Assembly: GCF_024139115.2 (NCBI RefSeq)
Contig: NC_085141.1
Span: 427,942,338 to 428,006,337 of the forward strand
DNA length: 64,000 nt
Direction of reading: 5' to 3'
From: Armigeres subalbatus
Taxonomy: Eukaryota > Arthropoda > Insecta > Diptera > Culicidae
Every line of letters starts with the position of its first letter. The first letter of the stretch is position 1. Below the pieces are notes generated by a model. It searched no databases. It had not been told where the DNA came from and was given only the letters and a program-made list of their open reading frames with translations. The position numbers and the translations under genes were made by a program. Below, in pieces: positions 39,201-48,364 of this stretch.

Positions 39201-42200
39201 ATATTACAATTTGTTGTCTATCTTGTAGGCTTTGCCGTTGATAATAGTGGATACTCGTACATGAACGGTGGTCAGACATACATTTACCCTCCTAACTACC
39301 ACTGCCAGTCTTCGTTCGACGAGGGTGGTCAAGTTGAGCTTACTGATGCGGCGGAACCAATAGCATCGGATGGCGATCAGCATCAACCAGCAGACGATAG
39401 CGTTTCGGAGATCGAAAATGCTGCCAATGTGCTGGACGCTAGGCTAAACAGCATTTCCGAAGAAACCGTCGATGGGCTGGTGAACGAAAACGATAGTGCG
39501 GAGTTTAATCAACAAGTTCCACAACAGGCGATGCTTTCATCATTCGAAAACTGCTACGATTATGCTCAATATTATAATCCTTTCTTCTATCCCGGCTGTG
39601 TTGTTGCACCGTTTCCAATGGTGGCGAATGGTATGGATGTTTTGGTTAGCTTGAGGTTCGACAGTTAAAAAGTTGTGCTATTGTTTCAGAAATGTACTGT
39701 GATCAGTTCGATGGCGTGAGTGAGGAAGAACAAGCCAGGCAACAGAGCTTCAGGAAGCGGAAGAAACGTTACAGAAACTGGGATGAGGTAAGTCGGTTGA
39801 TATCCTAGTGGAGAACGATGAAGCATTTTTGAAAATTATATGAAATTTCTGCGACAAGATGTGTCGTTCTTCATCTGAGCTATCCCATTTTATCAGAGCA
39901 TTCGTTATGGGACTTACACATAAGGCTGAAAAGGTAATAATCCTACATAAGGCTAAAATAACAAAAGGCTGAAACATCGCGAGAAACAGATTTTAATGGA
40001 AGAATACACTTTGACGTAAATTTTAGAAGAATTTTTATTTTTTCCGTGGAGGTAGCATAGAAAGAAACAAGACATTATTTATTGTTCTTGGTTCTTGCAT
40101 TTGGTTTACAATTCTTGCCAAGATTAATTCTATAGTTTTTGTTATTTATTATTCTTTCTCTCTTCTTCCTTCTTTTATCCGTCTTCCTTTTTCCTTCTTT
40201 CTTCTTTCTTCATACTTCCTTGTTTCTTTTATTTTTATGGTTATCCCTTTTTTTCCCTTATCCTTCGTTTCTTTATCTTTCATCTTCTTCCATGTTTCTT
40301 CTTCCTTCTTCTTTTTTCTTTCCTTCTATTTTCATTCAGCTTCCTTCCTTATTTTTCCTTCTTTCTTTTTCCTTCCTTTTTCCTTTTTTCGTCTGACTTC
40401 TTCTTTCTTCCATCTTCCTTCTTTTGTCTTCCTTTTACTTTCTATCTATCGTCTTTCTTGTTCTCCTTCTTTCTTTTTTTATTCTTCTTTTTTCCTTCTT
40501 CCTTCTAAATCTGTAGATTAAAAAAAAAACAAAAATAAAGCTTTAAAAATTCTTCTCTCTATATTTTTCCATCTTCCTTCCCTTTTCCTTCTTTTTTCTT
40601 CCTTCTTCCTTCATTCAACCTTCTTTTTTCTTTATTTCTTCTTCCTTCTTTCTTCTTACCTCTTCCTTCTTGCTTCTTCCTCCTTGTTTCTCGATCCGTC
40701 ATCCTTATGTTTTGCTGTTTTCTTTTTCCTTCTTTCCTCTCTTGTTCTGTTTTCCTTCTTCTTTATTCTTTCTTACTTCTTCCTTTTATTTTTTCGTTCA
40801 TCCTTGTTCATTCTTCGTTCTTCCTTATTCGTTCTTCCATCTTTTTTCTTTCTTCTTCTATTTTCCAACTACCCTCTGCAATCTTTCTTTTTTCTTTCGT
40901 CTTTCAACTACCCTCTCCAATCTTTCTTCTTTCTTCCTTGTCTCTTCTTTCTTCCTTATTCCTTTTTCCAACTTTCTTCTGTTTCTTTCTTTCTTCTTCC
41001 TTGTTTCTTCTTTCCTCTTCCTTTTTCTTTCTTCTTTTTCTTCCATATTCCATGTTCTTATTATTTTCTTCCTTGTTCCTATTATTTTCTTTCTTCTTCA
41101 TTATTTCTTTCTTGGTCTTTTATTCTATATTCTTTATAATTTATTCTAAATCTATCAAAGAACAAAGACTTTGTTTTTATTTTTTGTTATTTCAATTCCT
41201 TATAATATTTGAATCATTTGTTTGAGAAACTGCATAAGTCCATTTTACATATAGATAGTAGAATCTATAGATGAGCGAAAGCATGGCTGAGTCGATTTTT
41301 TTGCCCGTGCACACGCGCATATGACGTCACTGCCCTTAACGTTTCCATTGAAATCGTGACGTCATGCTCGTTTGGAGACACGTTTGACAGTTCGTTTGGA
41401 GACAGAGGATTTATCTTCGCTCATCTATATATTCCACTATCTATAATTTTACACAATTTCGAGAAAACAACAAAAAACTGTTTTTGGACAAATTGGCACC
41501 GAACCTTTCGATTTCTTCGATACAGATCAATAGTTTTTGGCAAAACTCAACATCCTGAGGCACTTCCAGTGCAAAAACTGTAAACAGTACTCCATAATTG
41601 CTCTTCAAAGTGCGTGGACTTATGTAGTTTCTCAAACAAACGAAAAAAATTTCATACATATTTTCTTCGTATTTTTTGCCAGAAAACGTGTTTTTGGAAG
41701 AGGATTCAGAATATATGAAAATCTCATTTTGGCCAAAAATGTTACATATGCAGTTTCTCAAACAAACGGTTCATTTATTATTTATTTTTGTTTCTCCATT
41801 CATTATTCACTATTCATCCACTCAACTTGTCATTGAGTCCGATTTCAGCCTTCTGATACTTTACAGCCTTTTGATGTTTTCAGCCTTGTGAGAAGTTCAG
41901 CCTTTCGAGATTTCAGTAGCCTCATGATATACGAATGCAAATATGGGAATTGGCTTAGAAACCTCACAGTTAACTGTGGAAGTGCTTAGAGAACACTAAG
42001 TTGCTAGGCGATAATGTCTCAGTGGGGGATGTAAGGCCAATAAGAAGAAGAAGAAGCAGATCCTTGACTTAAGATTAAGATTGCGTTGCGGAGCTTATAG
42101 AATTCGGAAAAAAAATCAGGGCAAAAAAATCCGAAGAGAAATCTTCTATTTAGTGAAAACTTTCAAGAATGAATAGTATAAGTGTGAATATACATATAAA

Positions 42201-44835
42201 TTCTAGCCAATAAAATATTTGATTCGAAATCTAACAAAGAAATTCATAAAAAATCACCGGAGACGAGCCAGCCTACGGCTGAAAGTCTCCTTAATAGAGA
42301 CAATAAAATAATCAAAAGACGCTCTTGACACAATCTTTTTTCAAATCTCCAAAGCAAATCCTGGATTTTTTTAATACCTCATAATTGAAAACATGAGCAT
42401 GAGCATTCAGCAGACCGTTCATTTCTTAGTTGCCACTAAGTGATTGACTAGAACTGGTGAAATTAGAAAGATAACCAAATGTATGGGCTTGGGTACACTA
42501 AAGTGGTGGAATTAAATAGGATAGTAAACTATGTAAAGCCTAAGTTATAAGTTTGACTGTTTTGTGTGTGAGTCAGTGTATTGTTATAACGAATTGCAAA
42601 ATCTGTAGAATACATTAAACCATTCATATAATAAGATTGATTTCGTTTTTCAGTACCCATCGAACTTTTACCCGGATGGAACATTCGACACGGTATGCTA
42701 CTTAAGGGGCTGTTAACAAATTATGCTACGCAAAGTTGGATATTTTTACACCCCCCCCCCACATTTTCGTATAGATGATTTAGTTCATATGTATGAAACG
42801 TCTTCCCTCTCTTACAGCGTAATTTGTAAATTGTTATCAGGCCTTAAAATATCTTACTTGAATCTATCTAATTTCTAAATGAATTCTCGTTTAACAGATG
42901 TACCAGTACCCGAATTTCTCATGCATCCCGGAGAAGGAAATATCTAATCCCACTGAAGTGCCTGTTGACGCTATTATTCCTGAACTTAACGATAGAACGG
43001 TTCCCACTCTACCACCAATCAACGAAACAGTTGATAACAATCTAAATACCATAGAATCTACCCGTAGTGAGCTTCCTACTAGTCGAGCAGAACAGTGTAC
43101 CTCGCCAACGCGTCAACCTAAATTAACTAATGTGCAGAAGGCCGATGATCAATCTCACCCGAGTATCGTTTCTAGTAAGTCTCGATCTCATACCCAGAAA
43201 ACACGTAAGAAGGATCTTATTGAGCTGACTCGTGCCTTCGCCGAGCAAAATATAGACCTCACAAGGCCTGCTAGTTTGTACCCAACCGCAGAAGTTCAAA
43301 GAAGAGAGTCTAGTGAGTGGCGAACGGTTCGCAATGGCAAAGAAATAACAATCGACGATGATAGAGAACGAAGTTCGGTTAGGGCGAAGAATGACATCAA
43401 GAAAATCAACGATGCTTCGGAGCCAGTTTTAAAAGATAAACTATTCTTCGATGATTGTAAGCCAGACCAAATGGTGCAGATGGAATCTTCTGGAAGCATC
43501 AAACAAGGTCGAAAAGAAACTAATGCGAAGAAAGGTAAAAAGACTGCCAAAGGAAAGGGGAAGAAGCAGAAGAAGTCAGGAGCTTTACACCAACAAACAG
43601 GTTTTGTGGTAATTGAACCAGAATTTCCCGTTGTCCGTGAACGATCGGTTGATAAAAACGATTTCCCTCCATCGACGGACGTAGAAGAAGAAGAGATGCT
43701 AATTAGTGACAATGAAGATCCTGAATTGAACAAAGAACAACATGATGTCGACAATGTTATTAGTGACAATGAAGATCTTGAAGAATTGAACAAAGAACAT
43801 GATGTCGACAATGTTGTTGAGCATGAAGAAGTACAAATCCAAATCTTGCACGAAGAAGAATCAGTAAGTGCGGTGTTGATCACTGATGAAGTTGTCGAGG
43901 ATGATGACGATGAATGTCTCGAAGGGGATCTTCTTGATATTCAGCTGTCCGATTTATTAATTGAAACATGTGATAGGGAAGGCATTAACTGTGAAGCTGA
44001 GAAAGAAACCGAAGATGATGTTAGTTCCAAAGTCAATGAGATAGAAAATATTAATATTTCAGAAGAACTGACTGTACAAAATCCAACAGATGATATAGAG
44101 GAAAACGTTGATAATGAACAGCTTGAGGTGCCTTCACATTCGGAAGAGTTACGCGAAATTGAGAATGTTGCAACCATATCTAACGAAACATACGCAAAAG
44201 AAGATGAATCAATAGAAATTGAAGTGGAAGCGAACTGTAGTCTTCCCATTTATCACACAGAGTTATCTCCCACAAACGAGATGGATAAGTACGAGTTAGA
44301 TGTAAGCGAAGAAGAGCAGAAGTGCAAGCATTTTTCTAATGAGGAATACTCTGAAGATTTTGACTCTGGTGTTCAAAGTCCGGCAGCGTTCACGACATCC
44401 AGTTGCAACAGTAAGGAGCGCAAATGGTCATCCAGTTCAGTAGGCAGCCAGGATATTCATTTAACAGATGCAGTTACGAAGTGGCTCTCTGAAACGTTGA
44501 GTAATAAACGGTTGGAAGAAATGTTTGTTCTACCGGAAGACCCGCTCTTGCTGCATAGGATTCATCAGTTCAATATGCTGAGCTTTGACGATTCCCTCGT
44601 ACTGTCCTCGGACACGTACAGCAGCAGCAGTGGCGATGAAGTTGATGAATACGTGGACAGTGACTACATGAGCGATGCACAGACCAAGAACCGCCGAGAT
44701 CTCAACGGTTATCTCGCCGGTCAACAAAAGACAGAAATCAAGAAAGACCAGCTTCTTAAGCAGACTGCAAATGGTCACCGCCACAATGGAGGTGACCATT
44801 CTAATCATAAGCAAAAACGCTGTATTATTATGTAA
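24294..44835 (+). CDS. Large low-complexity protein with C-terminal CAAX box
   Basis: I do not recognise the family. Seven exons are inferred: 24294-24387, 38236-38565, 38631-38933, 39229-39630, 39690-39787, 42654-42692 and 42898-44835. Every junction is GT-AG, and the phases (1,1,1,1,0,0) agree throughout, giving 3204 nt and 1067 residues. The amino end is basic (MAKGAKKKTKWVSLSL). Next come a Ser/Asn/Arg/Tyr-rich part, a hydrophobic-aromatic part (DYPAPLPYFGYIDQSGV, YPPNY), and a basic stretch FRKRKKRYRNWDE. The long last exon has a Lys/Gly cluster (about 43500-43580), a very acidic half and a Ser-rich end. The last four residues, CIIM after QKR, fit a prenylation (CAAX) signal preceded by basic residues, suggesting a membrane-attached, largely disordered protein. 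The first exon is joined across 13.8 kb of transposon-filled intron only by phase and sense, so that link is less sure than the rest. Confidence 0.75.
24577..25210. repeat. Second copy of the old split repeat
   Basis: It is colinear with the copy interrupted at 9731-18160. The order is gggttgttacgactacg, tttacataacgatttt, a gatttagtttaaggtgaa block, a ttatgaggagaggggcgc block and a ttttttatcccgg block. It lies in the first intron of the 20-kb gene. Confidence 0.7.
24979..25127 (-). repeat. Dispersed repeat (gtggaatt family), single copy
   Basis: It contains gtcataagacgagttaatac, attccaccacttaattg and cgtcttcagtgtctcgtact. Related copies are at 20765-20868 (fold-back), 31206-31330 and 59086-59206. 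It is inserted in the second copy of the old split repeat. Confidence 0.75.
25400..26460. repeat. Degenerate GGAATT/GAATTTCC-rich tract
   Basis: It is composed of loosely repeated ggaatttccncagaaattc-like words on both strands and resembles 18330-20705 and 28470-30500 in composition. Several overlapping open frames with Phe, Asn, Lys and Arg bias are by-products of these words and not genes. Confidence 0.6.
26500..26762 (+). mobile_element. 3' end of a non-LTR retrotransposon (likely)
   Basis: The segment runs from ttgacccggcagacgttgtc to a tail tttcatttttatatataag, including cagccgttttcgagttatgc. This type of tail is familiar from 5'-truncated RTE-like insertions in insects; the assignment is from general knowledge, as the window has no other copy. 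Confidence 0.5.
26836..26874 (+). repeat. LINE/SINE 3'-terminal stem-loop, copy 1
   Basis: The hairpin agaggt...acctct encloses an inner cagccc/gggctg stem, followed by an aaataaagac tail. Related hairpins with different but still paired outer stems occur at 28679-28719 (minus) and 42260-42302 (plus). Confidence 0.65.
27113..28010 (+). pseudogene. RTE-like LINE fragment with internal deletion
   Basis: The first part (to about 27388) encodes mid-RT residues such as GERSTTDQVFAIRQVLQKC and FIDFKAAYDTIDRDQLWQL, almost identical to 63555-63800. It then jumps at ttctcgagtcc directly to the carboxyl-terminal part (27400-28007) with EEFVYLGSLVTAENDTSREI, RPVILYGHETW and GRLRWAGHVARMSD. The segment that should carry the catalytic FADD motif is missing. 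The fragment is 5'-truncated and dead. It lies in intron 1 of the 20-kb gene. The tail after the stop reads aataaataataaataat, as expected for a LINE 3' end. Confidence 0.88.
28679..28719 (-). repeat. LINE/SINE 3'-terminal stem-loop, copy 2
   Basis: On the minus strand the sequence reads ggagacgagccagcctcggg, then ctgaaagtctcc. The stems GGAGAC/GTCTCC and CAGCC/GGCTG are intact, followed by a ttaataaggatac tail. Confidence 0.65.
29076..29217. mobile_element. Palindromic MITE, 142 bp, copy 1
   Basis: It runs from tctagaccaacatttgaaaa to the inverse ending ggtctaga. Both arms include gggcgtaacagcca. A second copy of identical length is at 33280-33421. It can fold into a nearly complete hairpin. 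Confidence 0.88.
30501..31205. other. Intronic AT-rich sequence, no gene
   Basis: No repeat partner, splice-supported exon or known domain was seen here. Confidence 0.4.
31206..31330 (+). repeat. Dispersed repeat (gtggaatt family)
   Basis: It contains gagtcaagtacgagacattg, gtcgaaatacatatctgcaa and ggtggaattaaatgg. The orientation is opposite to the copy at 24979-25127. Confidence 0.7.
31331..31643. other. Intronic sequence, no gene
   Basis: AT-rich. A 71-codon open frame at 31435-31650 runs into the MITE that follows and shows no family character. Confidence 0.4.
31644..31826. mobile_element. TA-flanked MITE, 183 bp (pogo/Tc1-like ends)
   Basis: The element starts cagttaaacctccatgagtc and ends with the inverse-related gacccatggaggtttaactg, flanked by TA at 31642-31643 and 31827-31828. 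CAGT-beginning ends and a TA target fit the pogo branch of Tc1/mariner; that class name is inference. Confidence 0.85.
32057..32131 (-). tRNA. tRNA-like sequence, probably a tRNA-derived SINE head
   Basis: On the minus strand the sequence folds as a cloverleaf. The acceptor is TCCTTCG with CGAAGGG, the D stem is GCTT/AAGC, and there is an anticodon arm with one mismatch. The T arm is perfect (ATGGG and CCCAT around TTCGAGT). The A box TAGCTTAGTTGG and B box GGTTCGAGTCC are intact. The loop would place AGC in the anticodon (alanine), but the acceptor lacks the G3:U70 pair expected of tRNA-Ala. The surrounding ggaggt and acctcc inverted flanks and an intronic, repeat-rich setting suggest a SINE rather than a working tRNA gene. 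Confidence 0.5.
32395..33000 (+). repeat. Tandem array of ~140-bp units, forward
   Basis: Units recur near 32400, 32540, 32665 and 32812. Each contains gggaagtggacaaatttcga, a ttagttccgaaacccatctt block and a caaacttcatg block. The units have diverged noticeably. The same unit appears inverted at 33420-34060. Confidence 0.75.
33280..33421. mobile_element. Palindromic MITE, 142 bp, copy 2
   Basis: It has the same family and length as 29076-29217. It sits inside the inverted array: joining the flanks gives caatatttgtccac, which matches the intact array units, so the insertion point can be read directly, with a very short duplication. Confidence 0.88.
33422..34060 (-). repeat. Tandem array of ~140-bp units, inverted
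   Basis: Units near 33425, 33575, 33715, 33860 and 33990 carry atttgtccacttncctgag followed further on by tttcaaaatcatgatgtttg and cgcaagatgggt. This is the reverse complement of the 32395-33000 unit. Confidence 0.75.
34061..34935. other. Unassigned, pyrimidine-rich repeat-like sequence
   Basis: This part is GC-richer than its surroundings, with tandem cttctac words at 34290-34320 and long CT-rich runs. A minus-strand frame (34935-34705) encodes a Trp-rich 76-residue stretch that could be retroelement debris, but I could not name it. Confidence 0.4.
34936..36289. repeat. AT-rich intron with loose aaataaaatttatg repeats
   Basis: Words of the type acaaataaaatttatgtttg recur at about 50-bp steps between 34970 and 35180, and related inverted words at 35840-35960. 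No gene was seen. Confidence 0.4.
36300..36610 (+). mobile_element. 5' UTR fragment of the RTE-like LINE
   Basis: Blocks ggggcttgac, atccgcaagtag, agtcctggt, gacacgacggccc and ggtttgcgcag occur in the same order as at 61495-61735, just before the endonuclease of the RTE-like element. Copies differ by about a quarter of positions, so this is an old insertion, cut soon after the 5' UTR. Confidence 0.7.
36611..38235. other. End of intron 1 of the 20-kb gene
   Basis: AT-rich sequence without a recognised exon or repeat copy. It ends in the acceptor tcttccacag at 38235. Confidence 0.45.
40136..41120 (+). repeat. ~1-kb polypyrimidine (CTTT/CTTC) tract
   Basis: It is almost purely C and T on the + strand, in ttcttccttctttctt words, interrupted by a short A-rich gap at about 40520-40550. 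All frames read as Phe/Leu/Ser-rich proteins, which is an artefact of the repeat. It sits in intron 5 of the 20-kb gene. Confidence 0.92.
41268..41427. mobile_element. TA-flanked MITE, 160 bp, with two TGACGTCA sites
   Basis: The ends are tagatgagcgaa and ttcgctcatcta, flanked by TA (41266-41267 and 41428-41429). Inside are two tgacgtca palindromes and two copies of cgtttggagaca. It is downstream of the polypyrimidine tract in intron 5 of the 20-kb gene. Confidence 0.8.
41913..42061 (+). mobile_element. Feilai-like SINE, 5'-truncated
   Basis: It matches the 3' half of the SINE at 59356-59646: gcctcatgatatacgaatgc, a taactgtggaag block, cagtgggggatgta, and a (gaa)n tail at 42046-42060. The tRNA-like head is missing. 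Confidence 0.8.
42260..42302 (+). repeat. LINE/SINE 3'-terminal stem-loop, copy 3
   Basis: The hairpin ggagac/gtctcc encloses a cagcc/ggctg stem, followed by ttaatagagacaataaaa. It lies in intron 5 of the 20-kb gene. Confidence 0.65.
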
Positions 44836-45209
44836 CGCCTTATGCAACATAATCATTTCACATGGATGAAAAACGCGCAAAATATAACAAAAATATGCAT
44901 GCACACTACTTAAAGATTAAAAAAAGCTAAACATACTTCATAAACCGGCTGAATTTCCAATTTTCTGTTTGTATCGTTTTGTTTCGCATTATTTAAAGTT
45001 AATGAACTAAATTGAAATTAAAAATTACGATATATGTAATTGTGTAGTTATTCACAATTCGAAATTCCTTCTGGGCTTTTTCTACGAGTAGCTCCACGTA
45101 AGAATTGTTGATATAGTATCGATTTTTAAGTGTTTTTCTATCTGTTCTGCCTTCAAAACTGCTTAACCCTGAGAAAATGCCCAACCCTACCAAAAACTAT
45201 CCAAGAAAT

Positions 45210-45215
45210 AATAAA
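45210..45215 (+). terminator. Possible polyadenylation signal of the 20-kb gene
   Basis: AATAAA lies about 375 bp after the stop codon. It is the first exact match I noticed downstream; the spacing implies a modest 3' UTR. Confidence 0.35.
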
Positions 45216-45367
45216 AAAAATCCAGTAGAATCTATCTAGCGGTGCGGTAATGGCAAATGTTTCGTGTATTATAAAATGTAATAAGAACAACACATGGAAG
45301 AGGTCAATATAGCAATAGGAAGATAGATTCGAAATGAGTAAATGAGTAAAAAATAATGTATATGAGA

Positions 45368-45893
45368 AAACCCAGATTAATCCACCTAGCAGTTATGACG
45401 CCTTTCTAGTGCGTTATACATAAAATATATTGAAAAAATCACATTAGAAACGTCAAAAAAGCTCTTTAGGGGAATAGATCACATTTTTTCGATAATTTTG
45501 CATGTTTTGCATTGTCATTATCCTCGAAAAAAAAAATCGTTTTTGATTTTTTAAGGGGGGACCCTTGGAAAAAAACAATGATTTTTTAATAATTCCGAAA
45601 TGCAAAGTCCGATTGGGCCAATTTTCAATAGCAAATAATGCATTCCTTGTCGAATGCAACTGTAAATTACGAGTAAATTGGATAAAGCTAAGTTTCAAAT
45701 AGTGTGTCTACAAAATTTGTATACATACATACATACTCACACATACATACACACATACAGACATCACCTCAGTTCGTTGAGCTGAGTTGATCGGTATATA
45801 ACAATATGGGTCTCCGGGCCTTCTATCAAAAGTTCTTTTTGGAGCAATCATATAGTTTTTCGGTACAACTTCGTTGTACGAGAAAGGCAAAAA
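45368..45893 (+). repeat. Dispersed repeat, copy 2 (gatyaatccacct family)
   Basis: It starts cccagattaatccacctagc and ends gtacgagaaaggcaaaaac. An (acat)n microsatellite is at 45720-45760. The shorter relative is at 15284-15662. Confidence 0.65.
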
Positions 45894-47772
45894 CTTTCAT
45901 AGAGGGAGTAGCGGTTGAAAAAAACTGAAAAATTCCTTACGTAATTAGTAAACGGCCCCTGAAAAACCCAGATGCATGTACCTAACAAATAATCTTGTTC
46001 ATCATGAATGTAATAAAGCTTTTAAGAAAAGCACTTCAGGAAAGTATGGGACGATTAGATTTGATTTGTTTATCGTTAATCGTTGCTCACAGATATGCAG
46101 ATCTACTTGATGGTTTTGAACTTCTGACTCTGCTTCATATCCAAGCCCATTTCTCTGGAGCCAGGGATAGTTAGTAATTTGGCCCTTATTTCTGAGACTG
46201 AAACACTTTTTGATATGTGGTGTATGGCAGACTTTTAGCGCATGTAACTCTGTAACTTAGTGGAATTCAAACAACGAACTGTTATGCTGCCCATAAATAC
46301 ATAATAGATCTTTGTAGATAATAAAGAACATTTAGAAATTTTGCATCATAAATAAGTTATTGACAAATTACTAAAAGCATATCCAAATTGAATTACTAAA
46401 TAAACATAACCATCATAGACATGACCTTGGTTTGGACCTAGGGGTAACGGCTCAATCCTTGGCTCATTATGCTACGGTTGAGCACAGTTATCCTTATAAA
46501 TCTTCATGTATTGCATTTCCAACCAGAATTATTCCACCAGCCGGCTTGCTTACATTTGGTTTTGACGCCAAATAGCAAAAAACGACGTTGAATGTCCGCA
46601 ATATCTCATTTAAACCAGCAAAAGTCTCGAGAGAAATGGACAAAATGTTGGCATCCTTGTTCCTATCAGGTGGATAATTTCTCAGCCCACTTGGGATGAG
46701 TGATTGTTGATTTCGAACATACGAAAGATAAAGATGGATTGCTGTTTAAAGTACCAGTCATTTTGCTTGCGTTGAATAAAGGCAGCATGCAAACAAATAG
46801 AGAATCTTTTTGAGCGTGAATTCTAATTGGTTGCATGTAAAATACTACCACACTGATTGTGAGAGTGCGTTTTAGATTCCCCCAATAGCACGCTTACCAA
46901 GGACATGCTATCGAAAATCCTATTATATGAATCATTTATTTCCCAAATATTTACCATATTTGCAAGTGAAGAAGTTTAGAAAAATGAAAACTGTATTAAA
47001 AACTCCAATTGCAAAAAGGCTACTTGTTCTAGCCCTCATGTTGTGCCTTCAAACAAATTGCATACGTTGATTATTGGCTGCCGCATAATTTTGAGATTTA
47101 CTGCTAGTTGAAACCATGGCAGTGCAGTTGTGTTGCTCTCGCTATCGCGATACTCTCAAAGAAACTTTTTTCCGAAACGTAAACAATGCTTTAGGTGGAG
47201 ATGATGCATAACGCACTACTGAAGAACGCCAATTGTAAAACTTATTCTAGGCAATTCCTTGCTTTGTACTGTACATAAACAGTTATAACTGTGCCAACTA
47301 CCTGATATTATTATGCAATTATTCATAAATACAATAATTGGATGCTTGTTTTTAACTATGCCTGCATTGAAGTTTCATGATTGGTACGTGCGTTCGATTC
47401 CACTCCTCTCTATATCGATCAGCTGTTGCGAATCCTCTCAAAACTCTCACGTGTTTCAACTTCCCGAGTTAAAAGAATACTTTTTCGGTATCATTTTACA
47501 GATCAAAATACTTTTTGCAATCAATAATAGATCTAAATTATGATGAAGGTATTTGTCAAGTAATTTGACTTGAAATTACCTATTCACATGAAATGACGTT
47601 GAAAGTTTATCTAATGAAACATACGATCCATTGTATCTTTCTATTATGGATTGTAGGATTGGTGCGAAAGATGATGAAATTAAATATTCATACACTAATT
47701 GAATCATTAATTTGCGAAATTATGAAGAAAATGGTGTATCGAACCACGAAAGGTTAATGCTTGAATCGCTTA
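45894..47772. other. Intergenic, no recognised gene
   Basis: AT-rich sequence. Open frames up to 76 codons have no family features. No repeat copy from elsewhere in the window was noticed. Confidence 0.4.
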
Positions 47773-48364
47773 CGGGAGATACGTATGAAATGCGCCGGTT
47801 GGGTAAAATGCGCCACCACGTTTTCTTGGTTATTAACCCAAATTTTGTCTCAAAATCGTGACCGGCTGAAGCCAAAAACATTTGCAAGTTGTTACACAAA
47901 AAAAACTGTCAAAATCTCTGTGTTTAAATTTTTAAAAATAAAATGTTTTTTGGCTCTTTTCGATGCAATTTCGGTGTTTACGTCATCAATGCTTTTTCTT
48001 CACATACAAAAAGTATTGTCTCCTTTTTTATTAGTCTAAAATATTGACTACCTTAAAGTATAAGACTGACACTATTCTTTTGCAAAAGAGTGTGACTATT
48101 TCAGTGAAAAATGTTGAAATATTTTGATTATCATTTTTGGGTGGCGCATATTGCCCAGCGTCGTTCATTTTAAATGAAAATGCAGCATTTTGGAATAAAA
48201 TCATTTTCTTGTATTATTGTTGTTTTTTCTTAAAAATTGTTGAACCATATAATGACTGAAATGCTAGATTATTGATAAACACTTCGAAATTACACTATTT
48301 CGGATGAAATCACCATTAAATTAAGAGATTAGCTTAGAGGGGCGCATATTGACCGCATCTCCCC
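47773..48364. mobile_element. TA-flanked element, 592 bp
   Basis: The left end cgggagatacgtatgaaatg cgcc and the inverse of the right end, ggggagatgcggtcaatatg cgcc, are related, and TA flanks both sides (47771-47772 and 48365-48366). The motif gggtaaaatgcgcc is repeated just inside the left end. The 92-codon open frame within has no known domain. Confidence 0.6.

Larger units (their letters stand above)
39922..41912. mobile_element. Candidate element with aaggctgaaa repeats at both ends
   Basis: At 39922-39978 the word aaggctgaaa and variants occur three times. At 41843-41912 the inverse (tttcagcctt) occurs four or five times. Together they look like multi-copy terminal inverted repeats around a 2-kb interior that holds the polypyrimidine tract and a small MITE. 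It lies in intron 5 of the 20-kb gene. There is no coding capacity. Confidence 0.45.

Noticed and set aside
40139..41225. Long overlapping open frames (up to 172 codons) rich in Phe, Leu and Ser
   Set aside because: All three frames are open because the sequence is a C/T simple repeat; there is no start context, splice logic or domain.
43296..43883. 195-codon Ser-rich frame on the minus strand
   Set aside because: It is the antisense shadow of the acidic last exon of the 20-kb gene.
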